Assembly (NCBI RefSeq): GCF_036621415.1
Contig: NZ_CP030941.1
Coordinates: 2,292,001-2,356,000, forward strand
Length of the DNA stretch: 64,000 nucleotides
Direction: 5' to 3'
From: Nitratireductor thuwali
GTDB lineage: Bacteria; Pseudomonadota; Alphaproteobacteria; Rhizobiales; Rhizobiaceae
Positions 1-10,525 of this stretch are shown here, in pieces. Made by a program: the position numbers and the translations under genes. The notes beneath the pieces are model-generated. The model was not told the origin of the DNA. It made no database searches and saw nothing but the letters and a program-made list of their open reading frames with translations. Numbering within the stretch: position 1 is the first letter of the stretch; the number at the start of each line of letters is the position of its first letter.

Positions 1-517
1 CCCATTTCTGGGACGTCTTGCCGAAGAAGACATCTGATATGGTGGCGGCACGCGCCTGCAGTGCGGCCTGCGCCGAGTCTGGATCGGAGGTCGGACCGAG
101 TGGGGTGCCGTAGGGTACCCGCGTGTTCAGGATCTGCCTCATATTCTCATCGAGCAGGATGAGATAGGAGCCCGTACCGGACAAAGCCGATTTGGCCCTC
201 TCGTAAAAGTCGCCGAACTCGTCATTTGCCAGCGACGGAGTTGTCGACAACACCCTCAGGGTCGTCATCATGCCGCTGATTTCACGGTCGACTGCCTCGG
301 CGATCGACCCGGCCATCGCCTCGGCGAGCGTGTTCACCACCTCCCGCTGGGCCTCATCGTTGCGCTTTAGAAGAATGGCGGATATGGCGATCGCCGGGAC
401 GATGGTCGCAGCGATCAGCAGGAACAGGCAAAACCCGATAGGCAACGGGCTGATGCGCCGGATCGACCAGCGACCAACAGGTGCGACCTTATCGGGCTCG
501 TTCTTCTGTTTTTGCAC
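1..517 (-). CDS. Sensor histidine kinase, N-terminal part (cut by window edge)
   Basis: This is an open frame of 172 codons running off the left edge, starting at a GTG (515-517) with AGGGG a few bases upstream; an in-frame TAG lies just before it. About 25 polar residues are followed by one membrane segment (residues about 27-50) and a periplasmic sensor-like region containing NTRVPYGTPLG at about 131-141. That motif is typical, from memory, of the extracellular domain of rhizobial HWE/HisKA_2 sensor kinases. The kinase core, which would confirm the call, lies outside the window. It could also be another membrane-bound signalling protein with the same sensor domain. It is separated by about 100 bp from truB and reads in the same direction. 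Confidence 0.6.
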   Translation of the reverse strand, partial: MQKQKNEPDKVAPVGRWSIRRISPLPIGFCLFLLIAATIVPAIAISAILLKRNDEAQREVVNTLAEAMAGSIAEAVDREISGMMTTLRVLSTTPSLANDEFGDFYERAKSALSGTGSYLILLDENMRQILNTRVPYGTPLGPTSDPDSAQAALQARAATISDVFFGKTSQKW

Positions 518-615
518 GTTGCCCCTGCTGTGCTATGCGGCTGCCCTCGCCATCAACGTCGAACTCGGCAAAGCGTTGCATGGGCGGCCGCAATCGCCGT
601 CGGTCCTAGTGTCAA

Positions 616-1557
616 TCATGCGCTGCCGAAAACCCGCTTCGGCTTGAACATCCCGGCCTCGACCGTGCCCAGCGCCACCAGTCTGCCCCTGGAGCTCGCC
701 CAGGCTTCGGCCGCCTCCACCGGTGCGTCGCGCCCGCGTATGATGACCGGGTTGCCGAGCCTTATGCGCGTTGCAGCATCGTCGCTCAGCGCCACTTCCG
801 GAAGCCCGTCCAGGGCGGCGGCTGTGTCCATGATGAAGGGGTCCATGGCGGCAAACCGCTCCTCCTCGTTCTCGACTGCTTCGGCTGCAGCCTCGATGGC
901 GGCCAGCTCCACCATATGCGAAGGTTCGAACGGATAGACCTCCACCCGCCGCAGCTCGGCGATATGACCGTAGCATCCAAGGTCGCGTCCAAGATCCCGG
1001 GCGATGGAGCGCACATAGGTGCCCTTGCCGCATTCGATCTCGAAAAGCGCCGAGTTCTCGTCCGGCAGCGCTACCAGATCGAGGCGTCCCACCTCGACCT
1101 CGCGCGCGGCGATCTCGACGGTCCCGCCCTCGCGCGCCAGGTCGTAGGCGCGTTCGCCGCCGACCTTGATCGCCGAAAATTGCGGCGGCGTCTGCATGAT
1201 GAGGCCGGTATAGTTGGGCAGCAGCGCCCGAATTTCAGCCTCGCTCGGCCGGAGATCGGAGGTCTTGGCGACAGGTCCTTCCAGGTCGTCGGTCGTGCGC
1301 TCTTCGCCCCAGGCCACGGTGAAACGATAAACCTTGGCGCCTTCCATGACATAGGGCACCGTCTTGGTCGCTTCGCCCATCGCAATCGGCAGCATGCCGG
1401 AGGCCAGCGGATCGAGCGTGCCGGCATGGCCGGCCTTCTGCGCCTTGAACAGCCATTTGACCTTGGCGACGGCATCGGTGGAGCCCATGCCGGCTGGCTT
1501 GTCCAGCACGATCCAGCCGGAGACGGGCCGGCCCTTTTTCTTTCCACGACGCGCCAT
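616..1557 (-). CDS. truB: tRNA pseudouridine(55) synthase TruB
   Basis: TruB converts U55 in the T-loop of tRNAs to pseudouridine in the cytoplasm. The 313-residue product has the family signature [12 protein letters not shown], with the catalytic Asp at residue 49. It also has the downstream TPPQFSAIK and [12 protein letters not shown] motifs. The ATG at 1557 opens a basic N-terminus ([10 protein letters not shown]) normal for rhizobial TruB. It is the last gene of the rimP-nusA-ylxR-infB-rbfA-truB series, about 140 bp after rbfA, a common arrangement in bacteria. Length is normal and no defect is seen. Confidence 0.97.
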   Translation of the reverse strand: MARRGKKKGRPVSGWIVLDKPAGMGSTDAVAKVKWLFKAQKAGHAGTLDPLASGMLPIAMGEATKTVPYVMEGAKVYRFTVAWGEERTTDDLEGPVAKTSDLRPSEAEIRALLPNYTGLIMQTPPQFSAIKVGGERAYDLAREGGTVEIAAREVEVGRLDLVALPDENSALFEIECGKGTYVRSIARDLGRDLGCYGHIAELRRVEVYPFEPSHMVELAAIEAAAEAVENEEERFAAMDPFIMDTAAALDGLPEVALSDDAATRIRLGNPVIIRGRDAPVEAAEAWASSRGRLVALGTVEAGMFKPKRVFGSA

Positions 1558-1699
1558 CAGGCTGCTTTCCTATCTGCTTTCCCGGCTGGAGCGGTGCATC
1601 CATACCAGACGCATGAACGACGCTCCGCGTTTGTTTCCCGCATTCCTGCGGATCTCAGCATATCCACTTGGCTGGAAGACGCCATCGTCGCGCCAGCGC

Positions 1700-2101
1700 T
1701 CACCCATTTTCATCATCGCCGTCTTCGAGGTCGCGGGTGACCTCCGGCGACCTCAGGAGACGATCGATCTTCTCGAAGTTCTCGAAACTCGTATCGATGC
1801 GGAACCGGAGTTCCGGCATGTATTTCATCTGCCTCAGCGAAGGGGTCACCTTGCCGCGGATGAAACGGGCATTGCGGTTGAGGGCGGCCACGATCTCATC
1901 CTTGTCCCCGGCGCCCAGCGGGGAAACATAGGCCGTGGCAATCTTGAGATCAGGCGACATTCGCACCTCGGTCACCGAAATGACGGCGCTCTCCAATTGC
2001 GGGTCGTTCACGTCGCCGCGCTGAAGAACCTCGGACAGTGCATGACGCACCTGTTCGCCGACACGAAGCTGACGCTGGGAAGGACCGGTGGAGGACGGCA
2101 T
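1700..2101 (-). CDS. rbfA: 30S ribosome-binding factor RbfA
   Basis: RbfA binds the 30S subunit and assists late maturation of the 5' end of 16S rRNA. The product has 133 residues from the ATG at 2101; an upstream in-frame ATG at 2143 would add 14 residues that look non-coding. The KH-like RbfA body is recognisable by [17 protein letters not shown] near the N-terminus and [12 protein letters not shown] near the C-terminus. The acidic tail ([10 protein letters not shown]) is typical of alphaproteobacterial versions. It sits between infB and truB as expected. Confidence 0.93.
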   Translation of the reverse strand: MPSSTGPSQRQLRVGEQVRHALSEVLQRGDVNDPQLESAVISVTEVRMSPDLKIATAYVSPLGAGDKDEIVAALNRNARFIRGKVTPSLRQMKYMPELRFRIDTSFENFEKIDRLLRSPEVTRDLEDGDDENG

Positions 2102-2294
2102 AAGGCACCTTGCTGCGGAGAATGTTCCAATATCCAGGCTCAACTGGCGTGAGCGGTCTGCATCTCGTTACCGAAGGCCGCAGCTGATCGGAGACCGATC
2201 GGCTGCCGCGCCGCATATCCCGCGGATGCGCGGCAGGCTCTGCGGCCGGCGTCCCGCCCGGCTGTGTTTCCACCGCCGGGCAGGCACTGCCGGA

Positions 2295-4853
2295 TCAGAG
2301 TGTGCGCGTCACATGCTCCACGCGGAAGGCTTCGATGACATCGCCCACGCGGATGTCCTCGTAGTTCTCGAAGGCCATGCCGCATTCCTGGCCCGCCGGC
2401 ACTTCGGACACTTCGTCCTTAAAGCGCTTGAGCGTCTTCAGCTTGCCTTCGTGGATCACCACGTTGTCGCGGATCAGGCGCACGCCCGCGCCGCGCTCGA
2501 CCTTGCCTTCCGTCACGCGGCAGCCAGCCACCTTGCCGGTCTTGGTGATGTTGAAGACCTCGAGGATCTCCGCATTGCCAAGGAAGGTCTCGCGACGCTC
2601 CGGCGAAAGCAGGCCCGACATCGCCGCTTTGATGTCATCCACGAGATCGTAGATGATGTTGTAGTAGCGGATCTCGATGCCCATCTGCTCGGCCGCATCG
2701 CGCGCCTGCTTGTTGGCGCGGACGTTGAAGCCGATGATCGCCGCTTCCGAGGTCTCGGCGAGCGAGATATCGCTCTCGGTGATGGCGCCGGCACCCGAGT
2801 GCACGATCCGCGCCCGCACCTCTTCCGTGCCCAGCTTGTCCAGCGCCGACACGATGGCTTCGATCGAACCCTGCACGTCTCCCTTGATGATCAGCGGGAA
2901 CTCCTTCAGGCCGCTGGTCTGAAGCTGCGACATCATCTGCTCGAGCGATCCGCGCTGGCCGGCCTGGCGGGCCACGGCCTTTTCGCGGGCAAGACGCTGG
3001 CGGTATTCGGAAATTTCGCGCGCCTGCGCTTCGTTCTCCACCACCGCAAACCGGTCGCCCGCCTGCGGCGTGCCCTGAAGGCCCAGAACCTCGACGGGCG
3101 TGGACGGCGCAGCATCCTTGAGCTGCTGTCCGCGCTCATTGACGAGCGCACGCACCCGGCCCCACTCGTTGCCGGCGACCAGAATATCGCCCGGCTTCAG
3201 CGTGCCGGCCTGCACCAGGACGGTCGCCACCGGCCCGCGGCCACGGTCGAGCTTCGCCTCGATGACCACGCCCTCGGCCGTACGGTCCGGATTGGCCTTC
3301 AGCTCCAGTATTTCAGCCTGTAGCACGATGGCTTCCAGGAGCCTGTCCAGATTGAGGCCCTTGATCGCCGAAACCTCAACATCCTGCACCTCGCCGCCCA
3401 TGGATTCGACGAAGACCTCGTGCTGCAGCAGTTCGGTCCGCACCTTCTGCGCATCGGCTTCCGGCTTGTCGATCTTGTTGATGGCAACGATGATCGGCAC
3501 CCCGGCCGCCTTGGCATGGTTGATGGACTCGATCGTCTGCGGCATCACGCTGTCGTCCGCCGCCACCACCAGGATGGCGATGTCGGTGGCCTGTGCGCCT
3601 CGCGCACGCATGGCGGTGAAGGCGGCGTGGCCCGGCGTATCGATGAAGGTGATGGTGTGCCCATCCTGCTCCACCTGATAGGCGCCGATATGCTGGGTAA
3701 TGCCGCCGGCCTCGCCGGAGACCACATTGGCCTTGCGGATCGCGTCCAGCAGCGAGGTCTTGCCGTGGTCGACATGGCCCATGATGGTGACGACCGGCGG
3801 CCGCGGCTTCATGTCTTCCGCCTTGTCCTCGACGTTGAACAGTCCCTCTTCGACGTCGGATTCGGCGACACGCTTGACCGTGTGGCCGAACTCCTCGGCC
3901 ACCAGTTCCGCCGTGTCGGCGTCGATCACGTCGCCGGGCTTCATCATCTGGCCCTGCTTCATGAAATATTTCACGACGTCCACGGCGCGCTCGGCCATGC
4001 GCTGGGCGAGTTCCTGTATCGTGATCGTCTCCGGCAGCACGACCTCGCGCGTGATCTTCTCGCGCGGCTCCTGGGACTGCGCGCGCCGGAACTTTTCCTG
4101 GCGGCGGCGCATCGACGAGAGCGAGCGGCCGCGGCTGTCGCCATCGTCGGAAAGGGCCGTGTTGAGCGTCAGCTTGCCACGGCGGCGCTGGTCTTCCACG
4201 CGCGGCTTGGCGGGACGCGGCGCTTCGGCAACCTTCGGCGGGGCGCCGCGTTTTGCGGCGAGCCCGCTGCGGCCCTTGTTGTCGTCGTCGGGGCCTGCAT
4301 CCGGAACCATGACATCCGGCTCGGGCGTACGCCGCTTGGCTTCCGCCTCGGCGCGCTGGCGCGCTTCGGCCTCGGCCTTCAGGCGCGCTTCTTCCTCGGC
4401 CTGGCGGCGCGCGGATTCTTCGCGCTCCTGCTGACGGCGCGCTTCATCCTCGGCCCGTCGCTTGGCCTCCTCTTCGGCGCGCTTGCGCTCGTCAGCCTCA
4501 CGCACCTTGGAGTCCTGCAGTGCGCGGCGGCGGGCCTCCATCTCATTGCTCGAAAGCTCGTTCAGCACCACGCCGGAGCGGTTGCTTTGCTGCGGCCTGG
4601 GCGCGGGCTGCGGCGCCGGCCTGGGCGCGGCGGCAGCCGGCTTGGGCTTCGGCGCGGCAACGGGCGCCGGCTCCGGGCGCTCGTCCGGCCTGGCAAATTT
4701 GCGTTTTTTGGTTTCGACAACGACAGCCTTCGTCCGCCCGTGCGAAAAGTTCTGACGCACAGTGCCCTGCTCGACGCCTGGGCGCTTCAATGTCAGTGTC
4801 TTCTTCGGGTCGACGCTCAGCGTCTTGTCGTCACCGGATTTCGTATCAGTCAT
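2295..4853 (-). CDS. infB: Translation initiation factor IF-2
   Basis: IF-2 is the GTPase that brings initiator fMet-tRNA to the 30S subunit and promotes subunit joining. The product has 852 residues. A long N-terminal part (about 1-270) is rich in Lys/Arg/Glu/Ala with repeated [12 protein letters not shown] stretches, probably coiled and flexible. The G domain follows with G1 GHVDHGKT (359-366), G3 DTPGH and G4 NKID; the C-terminal C1/C2 domains end in VEHVTRTL. The start ATG overlaps the stop of the upstream ylxR-type gene (ATGA), which suggests translational coupling. Confidence 0.98.
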   Translation of the reverse strand: MTDTKSGDDKTLSVDPKKTLTLKRPGVEQGTVRQNFSHGRTKAVVVETKKRKFARPDERPEPAPVAAPKPKPAAAAPRPAPQPAPRPQQSNRSGVVLNELSSNEMEARRRALQDSKVREADERKRAEEEAKRRAEDEARRQQEREESARRQAEEEARLKAEAEARQRAEAEAKRRTPEPDVMVPDAGPDDDNKGRSGLAAKRGAPPKVAEAPRPAKPRVEDQRRRGKLTLNTALSDDGDSRGRSLSSMRRRQEKFRRAQSQEPREKITREVVLPETITIQELAQRMAERAVDVVKYFMKQGQMMKPGDVIDADTAELVAEEFGHTVKRVAESDVEEGLFNVEDKAEDMKPRPPVVTIMGHVDHGKTSLLDAIRKANVVSGEAGGITQHIGAYQVEQDGHTITFIDTPGHAAFTAMRARGAQATDIAILVVAADDSVMPQTIESINHAKAAGVPIIVAINKIDKPEADAQKVRTELLQHEVFVESMGGEVQDVEVSAIKGLNLDRLLEAIVLQAEILELKANPDRTAEGVVIEAKLDRGRGPVATVLVQAGTLKPGDILVAGNEWGRVRALVNERGQQLKDAAPSTPVEVLGLQGTPQAGDRFAVVENEAQAREISEYRQRLAREKAVARQAGQRGSLEQMMSQLQTSGLKEFPLIIKGDVQGSIEAIVSALDKLGTEEVRARIVHSGAGAITESDISLAETSEAAIIGFNVRANKQARDAAEQMGIEIRYYNIIYDLVDDIKAAMSGLLSPERRETFLGNAEILEVFNITKTGKVAGCRVTEGKVERGAGVRLIRDNVVIHEGKLKTLKRFKDEVSEVPAGQECGMAFENYEDIRVGDVIEAFRVEHVTRTL

Positions 4854-5485
4854 TCCATATCCTCTGCGGCGCCCGCCGCGCCTGACACGGCGAAATCGGG
4901 TTCGAAACCCTTGTATTTCGCCAGTGCCCTGATCCGCTTCAGCGCTGCCTCGCCCGGCCCCTGGCCGAGCATGGCAGCATGTATCACATTTGTGGCCCCG
5001 AAAGCCAAACTCATTTCGGCTTCGCTAAAGAGCCTGAACGCCGGCACGTTCTGCCCGCCGGCATGGGCCAGAGATCGTCGCGCCGAAGCAATCTTGCGAA
5101 TGCCGTCTTCCGATGCCTCGACGGCATGCAGCACGCCCACGGCCTTGCCGCTGCGTACGCTTGCTTCCACTTTCGCAGCACCCAATGCCACGGCTCCGGC
5201 CTTTCGCGCAAGGCCAAGCGCACCGAGAGCATGCGAGACATAGAGCTTTTCGACGCGTTCGGCCAAGTCGGGCGGCACTTCGACCGCTGTCTTCAGCGCG
5301 CGGGAAAACAGATTCTTCGCCGCCGCCTTTTCGACTAGAGGACGTTCAGCGCCGACCCAGCAGCCCCGTCCCGGCAGCTTTCGCTTGAGGTCGGGAACGA
5401 CCGAACCGTCCGGGCCGGCCACGAAGCGTATCAACTCGTCGGCCGCCCGCGCCTGGCGCGTCACAATACATGTGCGGTCGTTCAT
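4850..5485 (-). CDS. YlxR-type RNA-binding protein with L7Ae-like C-terminal domain
   Basis: The 211-residue product starts at [10 protein letters not shown]; an in-frame ATG four codons earlier is less likely. Residues about 1-80 match the DUF448/YlxR fold (CIVTRQ, then GRGCWV, then KNLFSRALK). The second half ([18 protein letters not shown]) resembles the L7Ae/L30e-type domain fused to YlxR in many alphaproteobacteria. YlxR proteins bind RNA and have been linked to ribosome biogenesis, and their gene is nearly always between nusA and infB, as here. The exact biochemical role is not settled. The stop codon overlaps the infB start. Confidence 0.92.
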   Translation of the reverse strand: MNDRTCIVTRQARAADELIRFVAGPDGSVVPDLKRKLPGRGCWVGAERPLVEKAAAKNLFSRALKTAVEVPPDLAERVEKLYVSHALGALGLARKAGAVALGAAKVEASVRSGKAVGVLHAVEASEDGIRKIASARRSLAHAGGQNVPAFRLFSEAEMSLAFGATNVIHAAMLGQGPGEAALKRIRALAKYKGFEPDFAVSGAAGAAEDME

Positions 5486-5514
5486 CGCGTTCCACAAGTC
5501 CCCGCGTCGGCATT

Positions 5515-7125
5515 TCAGCTTTCCGCGGTCTCTGTTTCCTCGGCTGCTTCTTCGCCCGCCGTTTCGGCCTCAAGATCTTCTTCCGTGATCCAGCCCACTT
5601 TCATGCGGGCCGCAACCACCATCTGTTCGGCTTCGGCGCGCGACACGTCGAAGTTGGAAAGCACCCCTTCCATGAACTTCGTCTCACCTTCGCTGCGTTC
5701 CTTCCAGCCGACCAGATCGTCCACGGCGTAGCCGGCGAAATCCTCGATCGTCTTCACGCCGTCTTCGCCCAGGGCGACCATCATGGCCGTCGTGATGCCG
5801 GGGATCTCACGCAGCTCGTCGGCCACGCCCAGTTCCTTCCGCTTCGCATCGTGCTCGGCCTCGATACGCTCGAGATATTCGCGCGCACGCGCCTGGATCT
5901 CCTCGGCGGTGTCGCCGTCGAAGCCGTCTATGGACGCGATCTCGTCCGGCTCGACATAGGCGAGTTCCTCGACGCTGGTGAAGCCTTCCGAAGCAAGCAC
6001 CTGGCCGACCATCTCGTCGACATTGAGCGCGTCCATGAACAGGGTCGAGCGCTCGACGAATTCCTTCTGACGGCGCGAGGATTCCTCCTCCTCGGTCAGG
6101 ATGTCGATATCCCAGCCGGTAAGCTGCGAGGCAAGCCGCACGTTCTGGCCACGCCGGCCGATGGCCAGCGAAAGCTGATCGTCCGGCACCACCACCTCGA
6201 TGCGCTCGGCGTCCTCGTCCAGCACCACCTTGGCCACTTCCGCCGGCTGCAGCGCGTTGACGATGAAGCTCGCGGCGTTGTCGTTCCACGGGATGATGTC
6301 GATCTTCTCGCCCTGCAACTCGCCGACCACCGCCTGCACGCGGCTGCCGCGCATGCCGACGCAGGCGCCGACCGGGTCGATCGAAGAATCATGGCTGATC
6401 ACGGCGATCTTGGCGCGGGAGCCGGGATCGCGGGCAACCGACTTGATCTCGATGATGCCGTCGTAGATTTCGGGAACTTCCATGGTGAAGAGCTTCACCA
6501 TGAACTGCGGATGGGTGCGCGACAGGAAAATCTGCGGCCCCCGCTGCTCGCGGCGCACATCATAGACGAAGGCGCGCACGCGATCGCCATATTTGAAGAT
6601 CTCGCGGGGGATGAGCTCGTCGCGGCGGATGATGGCTTCGCCGCGCCCCAGATCGACGATCACATTGCCGTATTCGACGCGCTTGACGGTGCCGTTGATG
6701 ATCTCGCCGATGCGATCCTTGTATTCCTCATACTGGCGGTCGCGCTCGGCCTCGCGCACCTTCTGCACGATCACCTGCTTTGCCGACTGGGCGGCGATGC
6801 GGCCGAAATCCATCGGCGGCAGCTGCTCGGCGATGAAATCGCCCACCTGCGCGTCGGGATTGCGGGCGCGCGCGTCCTTCAAAGATATCTCGCGCGCCGG
6901 CTCTTCCACGGTCTCGACTACTTCCATCAGCCGCTGCAGCTTCATCTCGCCGGTCTGCGCGTTGATGTCGGCGCGGATGTTGGTCTCCTGGCCGTAGCGC
7001 GAGCGCGCCGCCTTCTGGATGGCGTCGGCCATCGCCGCGATCACGATCTGTTTGTCGATGGACTTCTCGCGCGCCACGGCGTCGGCGATCTGCAAGAGCT
7101 CCAGCCTGTTTGCACTGACTGCCAT
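5515..7125 (-). CDS. nusA: Transcription termination/antitermination factor NusA
   Basis: NusA binds RNA polymerase and controls pausing, termination and antitermination. I place the start at the ATG at 7125, preceded by GGGAG, giving 536 residues (an upstream in-frame ATG would add 16 unlikely residues). Visible parts in order are the N-terminal RNAP-binding domain, the S1 domain (INGTVKRVEYGNVIVDLG), two KH domains (PVGACVGMRGSRVQ and LAIGRRGQNVRLA) and C-terminal acidic repeats of the AR1/AR2 type. It lies 53 bp after rimP, in the usual operon. Confidence 0.98.
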   Translation of the reverse strand: MAVSANRLELLQIADAVAREKSIDKQIVIAAMADAIQKAARSRYGQETNIRADINAQTGEMKLQRLMEVVETVEEPAREISLKDARARNPDAQVGDFIAEQLPPMDFGRIAAQSAKQVIVQKVREAERDRQYEEYKDRIGEIINGTVKRVEYGNVIVDLGRGEAIIRRDELIPREIFKYGDRVRAFVYDVRREQRGPQIFLSRTHPQFMVKLFTMEVPEIYDGIIEIKSVARDPGSRAKIAVISHDSSIDPVGACVGMRGSRVQAVVGELQGEKIDIIPWNDNAASFIVNALQPAEVAKVVLDEDAERIEVVVPDDQLSLAIGRRGQNVRLASQLTGWDIDILTEEEESSRRQKEFVERSTLFMDALNVDEMVGQVLASEGFTSVEELAYVEPDEIASIDGFDGDTAEEIQARAREYLERIEAEHDAKRKELGVADELREIPGITTAMMVALGEDGVKTIEDFAGYAVDDLVGWKERSEGETKFMEGVLSNFDVSRAEAEQMVVAARMKVGWITEEDLEAETAGEEAAEETETAES

Positions 7126-7178
7126 TTCGGTCTCCCTAAGCATGCGGGCGGGCAACTCGGCCCCTGCCGGCAAGAAAA

Positions 7179-7799
7179 TTAATCGTCGGCTTCGATATCG
7201 CCGTCGTCGGATTCATCGCCCTTCCGCCGCGCCTTCTTGCGCTGGCGGCGCTCTACCTTGTCCTTCTTAAGCGCTTCACGGATGAGCGCGTCGGTCAGGA
7301 CCAGCTTTGCCTCGGCTATGGCATCGAGCGGGATCACCGCGCGCGCTTCCTCGCCTTCGCCCACCTTGTCGCGATCGATCGTCAGCTTTTCCGCGTCGCA
7401 GGCGACAACCTCGCCTCGGAACCGTTTGCGCCCGTCCACAAGGACGGCGGTCTCCAGCTTGATCAGGTGGCCGATTGCCGCCTCGAAGTCGCTCAGCCGC
7501 ACGAGGGGACGGTCAATGCCCGGTGAGGATACTTCCAGCTGATAGGCGCTGTCGATGGGGTCTTCCACATCGAGCGCCGGCGAAACGGCGCGGCTCACTT
7601 CCTCGCAGTCCTCGACGGTCATGCTGCCGTCCGGCCGCTCGGCCATGATCTGCAGCGTCAAATCGTCCTGAGCAAGCAGCCGCACCCGCACGAGACGGTA
7701 TCCCGCAGCTTCGACGACGGGTCGCACGATGGCCGCGACTCGTGCATCGACGCCGCTTTCGCGGATAATGCGGTCGTCTTGCATCATGTTGTCCTGCAT
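7179..7799 (-). CDS. rimP: Ribosome maturation factor RimP
   Basis: RimP is needed for maturation of the 30S subunit. The 206-residue product has the conserved N-terminal domain (GYRLVRVRL, then the [22 protein letters not shown] stretch in two parts), the typical [11 protein letters not shown] motif, and an SH3-like C-terminal domain. The tail is very basic then acidic ([18 protein letters not shown]). The ATG at 7799 has GAGG upstream; an in-frame ATG a few codons later is an alternative. It is the first gene of the rimP-to-truB series and is preceded by a terminator-like hairpin at 7842-7873. Confidence 0.96.
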   Translation of the reverse strand: MQDNMMQDDRIIRESGVDARVAAIVRPVVEAAGYRLVRVRLLAQDDLTLQIMAERPDGSMTVEDCEEVSRAVSPALDVEDPIDSAYQLEVSSPGIDRPLVRLSDFEAAIGHLIKLETAVLVDGRKRFRGEVVACDAEKLTIDRDKVGEGEEARAVIPLDAIAEAKLVLTDALIREALKKDKVERRQRKKARRKGDESDDGDIEADD

Positions 7800-7841
7800 C
7801 GGGCCTCAGTCGCTCGTTTGTCCAAAGGCCCTGCGGCTAAC

Positions 7842-7873
7842 AAAAAAGAGCGGGACCGGCCGGACCCACTCTT
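7842..7873 (-). terminator. Terminator/attenuator-like hairpin upstream of rimP
   Basis: On the minus strand the sequence is AAGAG-T-GGG-T-CCGG followed by CCGG-T-CCC-G-CTCTT and then four further T residues. The arms are nearly perfectly complementary and end in a T tract, which is the form of an intrinsic terminator. It points toward rimP and lies 43 bp upstream of its start. The only gene farther upstream (8082-8246) is on the other strand, so this is either a leader attenuator of the rimP operon or a stop for antisense read-through. Confidence 0.6.
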
Positions 7874-8081
7874 CGCCACTAAGACCAAGAATTTGATGTG
7901 CATATAGCCGAGCGGGACCGATTATTCAAGCACCGTGGCCGCGACGGCACATTTTTGGCGCCGGAGAGGGTCGAGCCGATGCTGCAATGCACACAGCGCA
8001 TGGTTCCCCTGTCGAAACAGCGCTTCCCGCCACGCAGGCGAAAGCTTACCTATGCTGCAACGCAACATATGGAGAGTCCTC

Positions 8082-8246
8082 ATGAAAACCCGCAAGTTCG
8101 TGACCGGTGTCGGCGAATTCTTCGACTTCATGGGCAGCGCAATGGCGGTGTCCGCCGCCGTGCGCAACCGGCAGCCCGCGCGCGCGGCCGATCTGCAGCG
8201 GCTCGGCATCGATCCGGAGCAGTTCTCCCGGATCCGCCGCTACTGA
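8082..8246 (+). CDS. Small conserved-looking hypothetical protein (54 aa)
   Basis: This short plus-strand gene starts at ATG 8082 with GGAGAG about seven bases upstream. The product begins MKTRKFVTGVGEFFDFMGSA, continues with a stretch rich in Ala/Val/Arg, and ends LGIDPEQFSRIRRY. A weakly hydrophobic segment (FFDFMGSAMAVSAAV) is flanked by basic residues, so peripheral membrane or RNA contact is possible. I do not recognise a named family. The strong ribosome-binding site, normal codon use and lack of any opposing gene support it as real. It lies alone between the divergent rimP operon and trmB. Confidence 0.65.
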   Translation: MKTRKFVTGVGEFFDFMGSAMAVSAAVRNRQPARAADLQRLGIDPEQFSRIRRY

Positions 8247-8333
8247 GACTGCCTTCCCGGTTGGTTTCGCCGAACGGCGGGACCTTCCGGGCGTCCGATC
8301 CGATGTCCCCGGGCAAGCGTTTGCCTGGAATTT

Positions 8334-9032
8334 CTACCGGCGGATGAAGGTGAGATAGGCGGGCGTACGCCCTTCGCGCAGCGCCTTCGCCTCATAACGT
8401 GTGCCGGGCCATCCCTCATAGGGCGTGCGCCAATCTTCTGCACTCTGCGCCTGCCATTCGAAGTCGGCATGCGCCCTGCAGTGCTGAAGCGTCCAGTTGA
8501 CATAGGTATCGATGTCGGAGGCGAAGCGGAAGCGCGCGCCGGACCGCATGACACGGGCAAACCGGTCGAGATTGGCCGGGCTGACGAACCGTCGTTTCCA
8601 GTGCTTTTTCTTCGGCCAGGGGTCCGGATATAGAAGGTCGATCCCGTCGATCGATCCCGCCGGCAGCCAATCCAGGAGGCGCGTGGCATCGTCGTCGTAA
8701 AGACGGATATTGGCCGGCTCCCGCCCGCCGAGTTGCGCAGCCAGCTTCGCCATGCCGTTGACGAAGGGCTCGACGCCGATGAAGCCGGTCCGTTCGTGCC
8801 TGTCTGCCTCGTGCAGAAAATGTTCTCCGCCGCCGAAGCCGATTTCCAGCCGCACACTGTCAATATCGGCGGGAAACAGCGACGCCAGGTCGCTTGGCGC
8901 CGGCGCGCCAAGATCCAGGCGAAGCGTTTCGAGCGCTTTTTCGAGCGCGGCCAGTTGCTGCGGCCGCAGCCGCTTTCCACGGCGGCGACCGAAGAAGGCC
9001 TCGCTCGCCCGCTCGGGATGGTCGGCTGTCAT
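8334..9032 (-). CDS. trmB: tRNA (guanine-N7-)-methyltransferase TrmB
   Basis: TrmB uses S-adenosylmethionine to methylate N7 of G46 in the tRNA variable loop. The 232-residue product has the SAM-binding motif [12 protein letters not shown], the TrmB motif [16 protein letters not shown], and the C-terminal [12 protein letters not shown] region. It lies 28 bp after metK on the same strand, so the SAM-making enzyme and a SAM user are probably co-transcribed. Length and motifs are normal. Confidence 0.96.
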   Translation of the reverse strand: MTADHPERASEAFFGRRRGKRLRPQQLAALEKALETLRLDLGAPAPSDLASLFPADIDSVRLEIGFGGGEHFLHEADRHERTGFIGVEPFVNGMAKLAAQLGGREPANIRLYDDDATRLLDWLPAGSIDGIDLLYPDPWPKKKHWKRRFVSPANLDRFARVMRSGARFRFASDIDTYVNWTLQHCRAHADFEWQAQSAEDWRTPYEGWPGTRYEAKALREGRTPAYLTFIRR

Positions 9033-9060
9033 GGTTCTTGACGCTATCCGGCTTTATCCT

Positions 9061-10341
9061 TCAAGCCGCCTTGGCGAGAGCCTGCTGGAGCGCCTTGGCA
9101 AGGTCGGTCCGCTCCCACGAGAACGAGCCGTCACGCGCGCCCGGCTTGCGCCCGAAATGGCCATAGGCTGCCGTCCTGGCGTAGATCGGCTTGTTGAGGT
9201 CCAGGTGACGGCGGATGCCGGAAGGCGAAAGATCCATCACCTGCCGAATGGCGATCTCTATCTCTTCCTCGCTTATCCGGCCCGTGCCGTGCAGGTCGAC
9301 ATAGACCGAAAGCGGCTGGGCGACGCCGATCGCATAGGAAAGCTGGATCGTGCAGCGGTCGGCCAGCCCTGCTGCCACGACGTTCTTGGCCAGATAGCGC
9401 GCCGCATAAGCCGCCGACCGGTCGACCTTGGTCGTGTCCTTGCCGGAGAAGGCGCCGCCGCCATGGGCCGCCGCGCCGCCATAGGTGTCGACGATGATCT
9501 TGCGGCCGGTCAGGCCCGCGTCCCCGTCCGGACCGCCGATGACGAATTTCCCCGTCGGGTTGATGTACCAGCTGCAATCGTCGGCAATGGCAAGCCCGCC
9601 GCTGGAAAGCGCTTCGCGGATATAGGGCTCGACGACCTGGCGCACCTTCTTGTTGTCCCAACTCGGATCGAGGTGCTGGGTGGAAAGCACGATCTGGGTG
9701 GCTTCCTTCGGCTTGCCGTCGGCATACCGCACGGTCACCTGGCTCTTGGCGTCGGGGCCGAGCTTGGCTGCGTCGCCGATCCCCGATTTGCGGGCGTCGG
9801 CAAGAAGCTGGAGGATGCGGTGAGCGTAATAGATGGGTGCCGGCATCAGGTCGGGCGTTTCGCGGCAGGCATAGCCGAACATGATGCCTTGATCGCCTGC
9901 GCCTTCCTCGCCTTGCCGGTCGGCGGCGCTGTCGACGCCCTGGCCGATATCGGAAGACTGGCCGTGCAGCAGCACGTCGATCTTGACGGTCTTCCAGTGG
10001 AAGCCGTCCTGCTCGTAGCCGATAGCCTTGATGGCGCGCCGCGCGGCGGAGCGGAATTTGGACGGATTGACGGCCGGGTTGCCGCTCTGGTCGAGGACGG
10101 TGTTGCCGTCCTTGTCCTTCTTCAGAAGGCTCTGCGGAACGCGCACCTCGCCGGCTATGATTACCCGGTTGGTGGTTGCCAGCGTCTCGCACGCGACGCG
10201 CACTTTCCAGAGGTCCATTCCCTCCTTCTTGGCTTCGCGGTAGACCAGGTCCACGATTTCATCGGATATCCGATCGCATACCTTGTCCGGATGCCCTTCG
10301 GAGACGGATTCACTTGTGAAGAGATAGTTCTGGCGCGCCAC
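9061..10341 (-). CDS. metK: S-adenosylmethionine synthase
   Basis: MetK makes S-adenosylmethionine from methionine and ATP. I choose the GTG at 10341 as start: GAGGGG lies about ten bases upstream and the N-terminus [21 protein letters not shown] is the family norm. The product has 426 residues. ATP-binding and active-site motifs [22 protein letters not shown] and [16 protein letters not shown] are present. Two short stretches of extra sequence ([12 protein letters not shown] region) are usual for alphaproteobacterial MetK. It is followed closely by trmB and preceded by a structured leader. Confidence 0.97.
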   Translation of the reverse strand: MARQNYLFTSESVSEGHPDKVCDRISDEIVDLVYREAKKEGMDLWKVRVACETLATTNRVIIAGEVRVPQSLLKKDKDGNTVLDQSGNPAVNPSKFRSAARRAIKAIGYEQDGFHWKTVKIDVLLHGQSSDIGQGVDSAADRQGEEGAGDQGIMFGYACRETPDLMPAPIYYAHRILQLLADARKSGIGDAAKLGPDAKSQVTVRYADGKPKEATQIVLSTQHLDPSWDNKKVRQVVEPYIREALSSGGLAIADDCSWYINPTGKFVIGGPDGDAGLTGRKIIVDTYGGAAAHGGGAFSGKDTTKVDRSAAYAARYLAKNVVAAGLADRCTIQLSYAIGVAQPLSVYVDLHGTGRISEEEIEIAIRQVMDLSPSGIRRHLDLNKPIYARTAAYGHFGRKPGARDGSFSWERTDLAKALQQALAKAA

Positions 10342-10403
10342 GGGTAACCCCTCTGAGAAAAAACGCCGGCACGACGCCGGCCACTGGCGGCACCTTGTTA
10401 CCC
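10342..10403 (-). promoter_or_regulatory. metK leader with nested hairpins
   Basis: Read on the minus strand, GGGTAAC (10397-10403) is perfectly complementary to GTTACCC (10342-10348), which ends immediately before the metK GTG start. Between them sits GCCGGC-gtcgt-GCCGGC followed by G and six T residues (10358-10381), an intrinsic-terminator shape, and then the AGAGGGG ribosome-binding site. A promoter-like TTGACC lies just upstream at about 10420-10427. The hairpin may simply end the preceding regulator's transcript, or the leader may control metK. I could not fit it to a SAM riboswitch consensus from memory. Confidence 0.5.
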
Positions 10404-10525
10404 AATGGCAGATAATCAGGTCAAGAATTATGGCATGCCGGCAGGGTGCCAAACGCATGGCACATCGCAGCCTTCACGTTCGAAGCGCGGCGGCAACCCG
10501 GCAGCTCGGCGTTGCCGGTGCGCTC

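Noticed and set aside
2088-3323. Long plus-strand frame of 411 codons (and others opposite trb/nusA genes)
   Set aside because: High-GC shadows opposite infB and other real genes, with His/Arg/Gly-rich nonsense composition and no motifs.
10342-10525. SAM-II or SAM/SAH riboswitch before metK
   Set aside because: A structured leader is present, but I could not place the conserved pseudoknot bases of either class.
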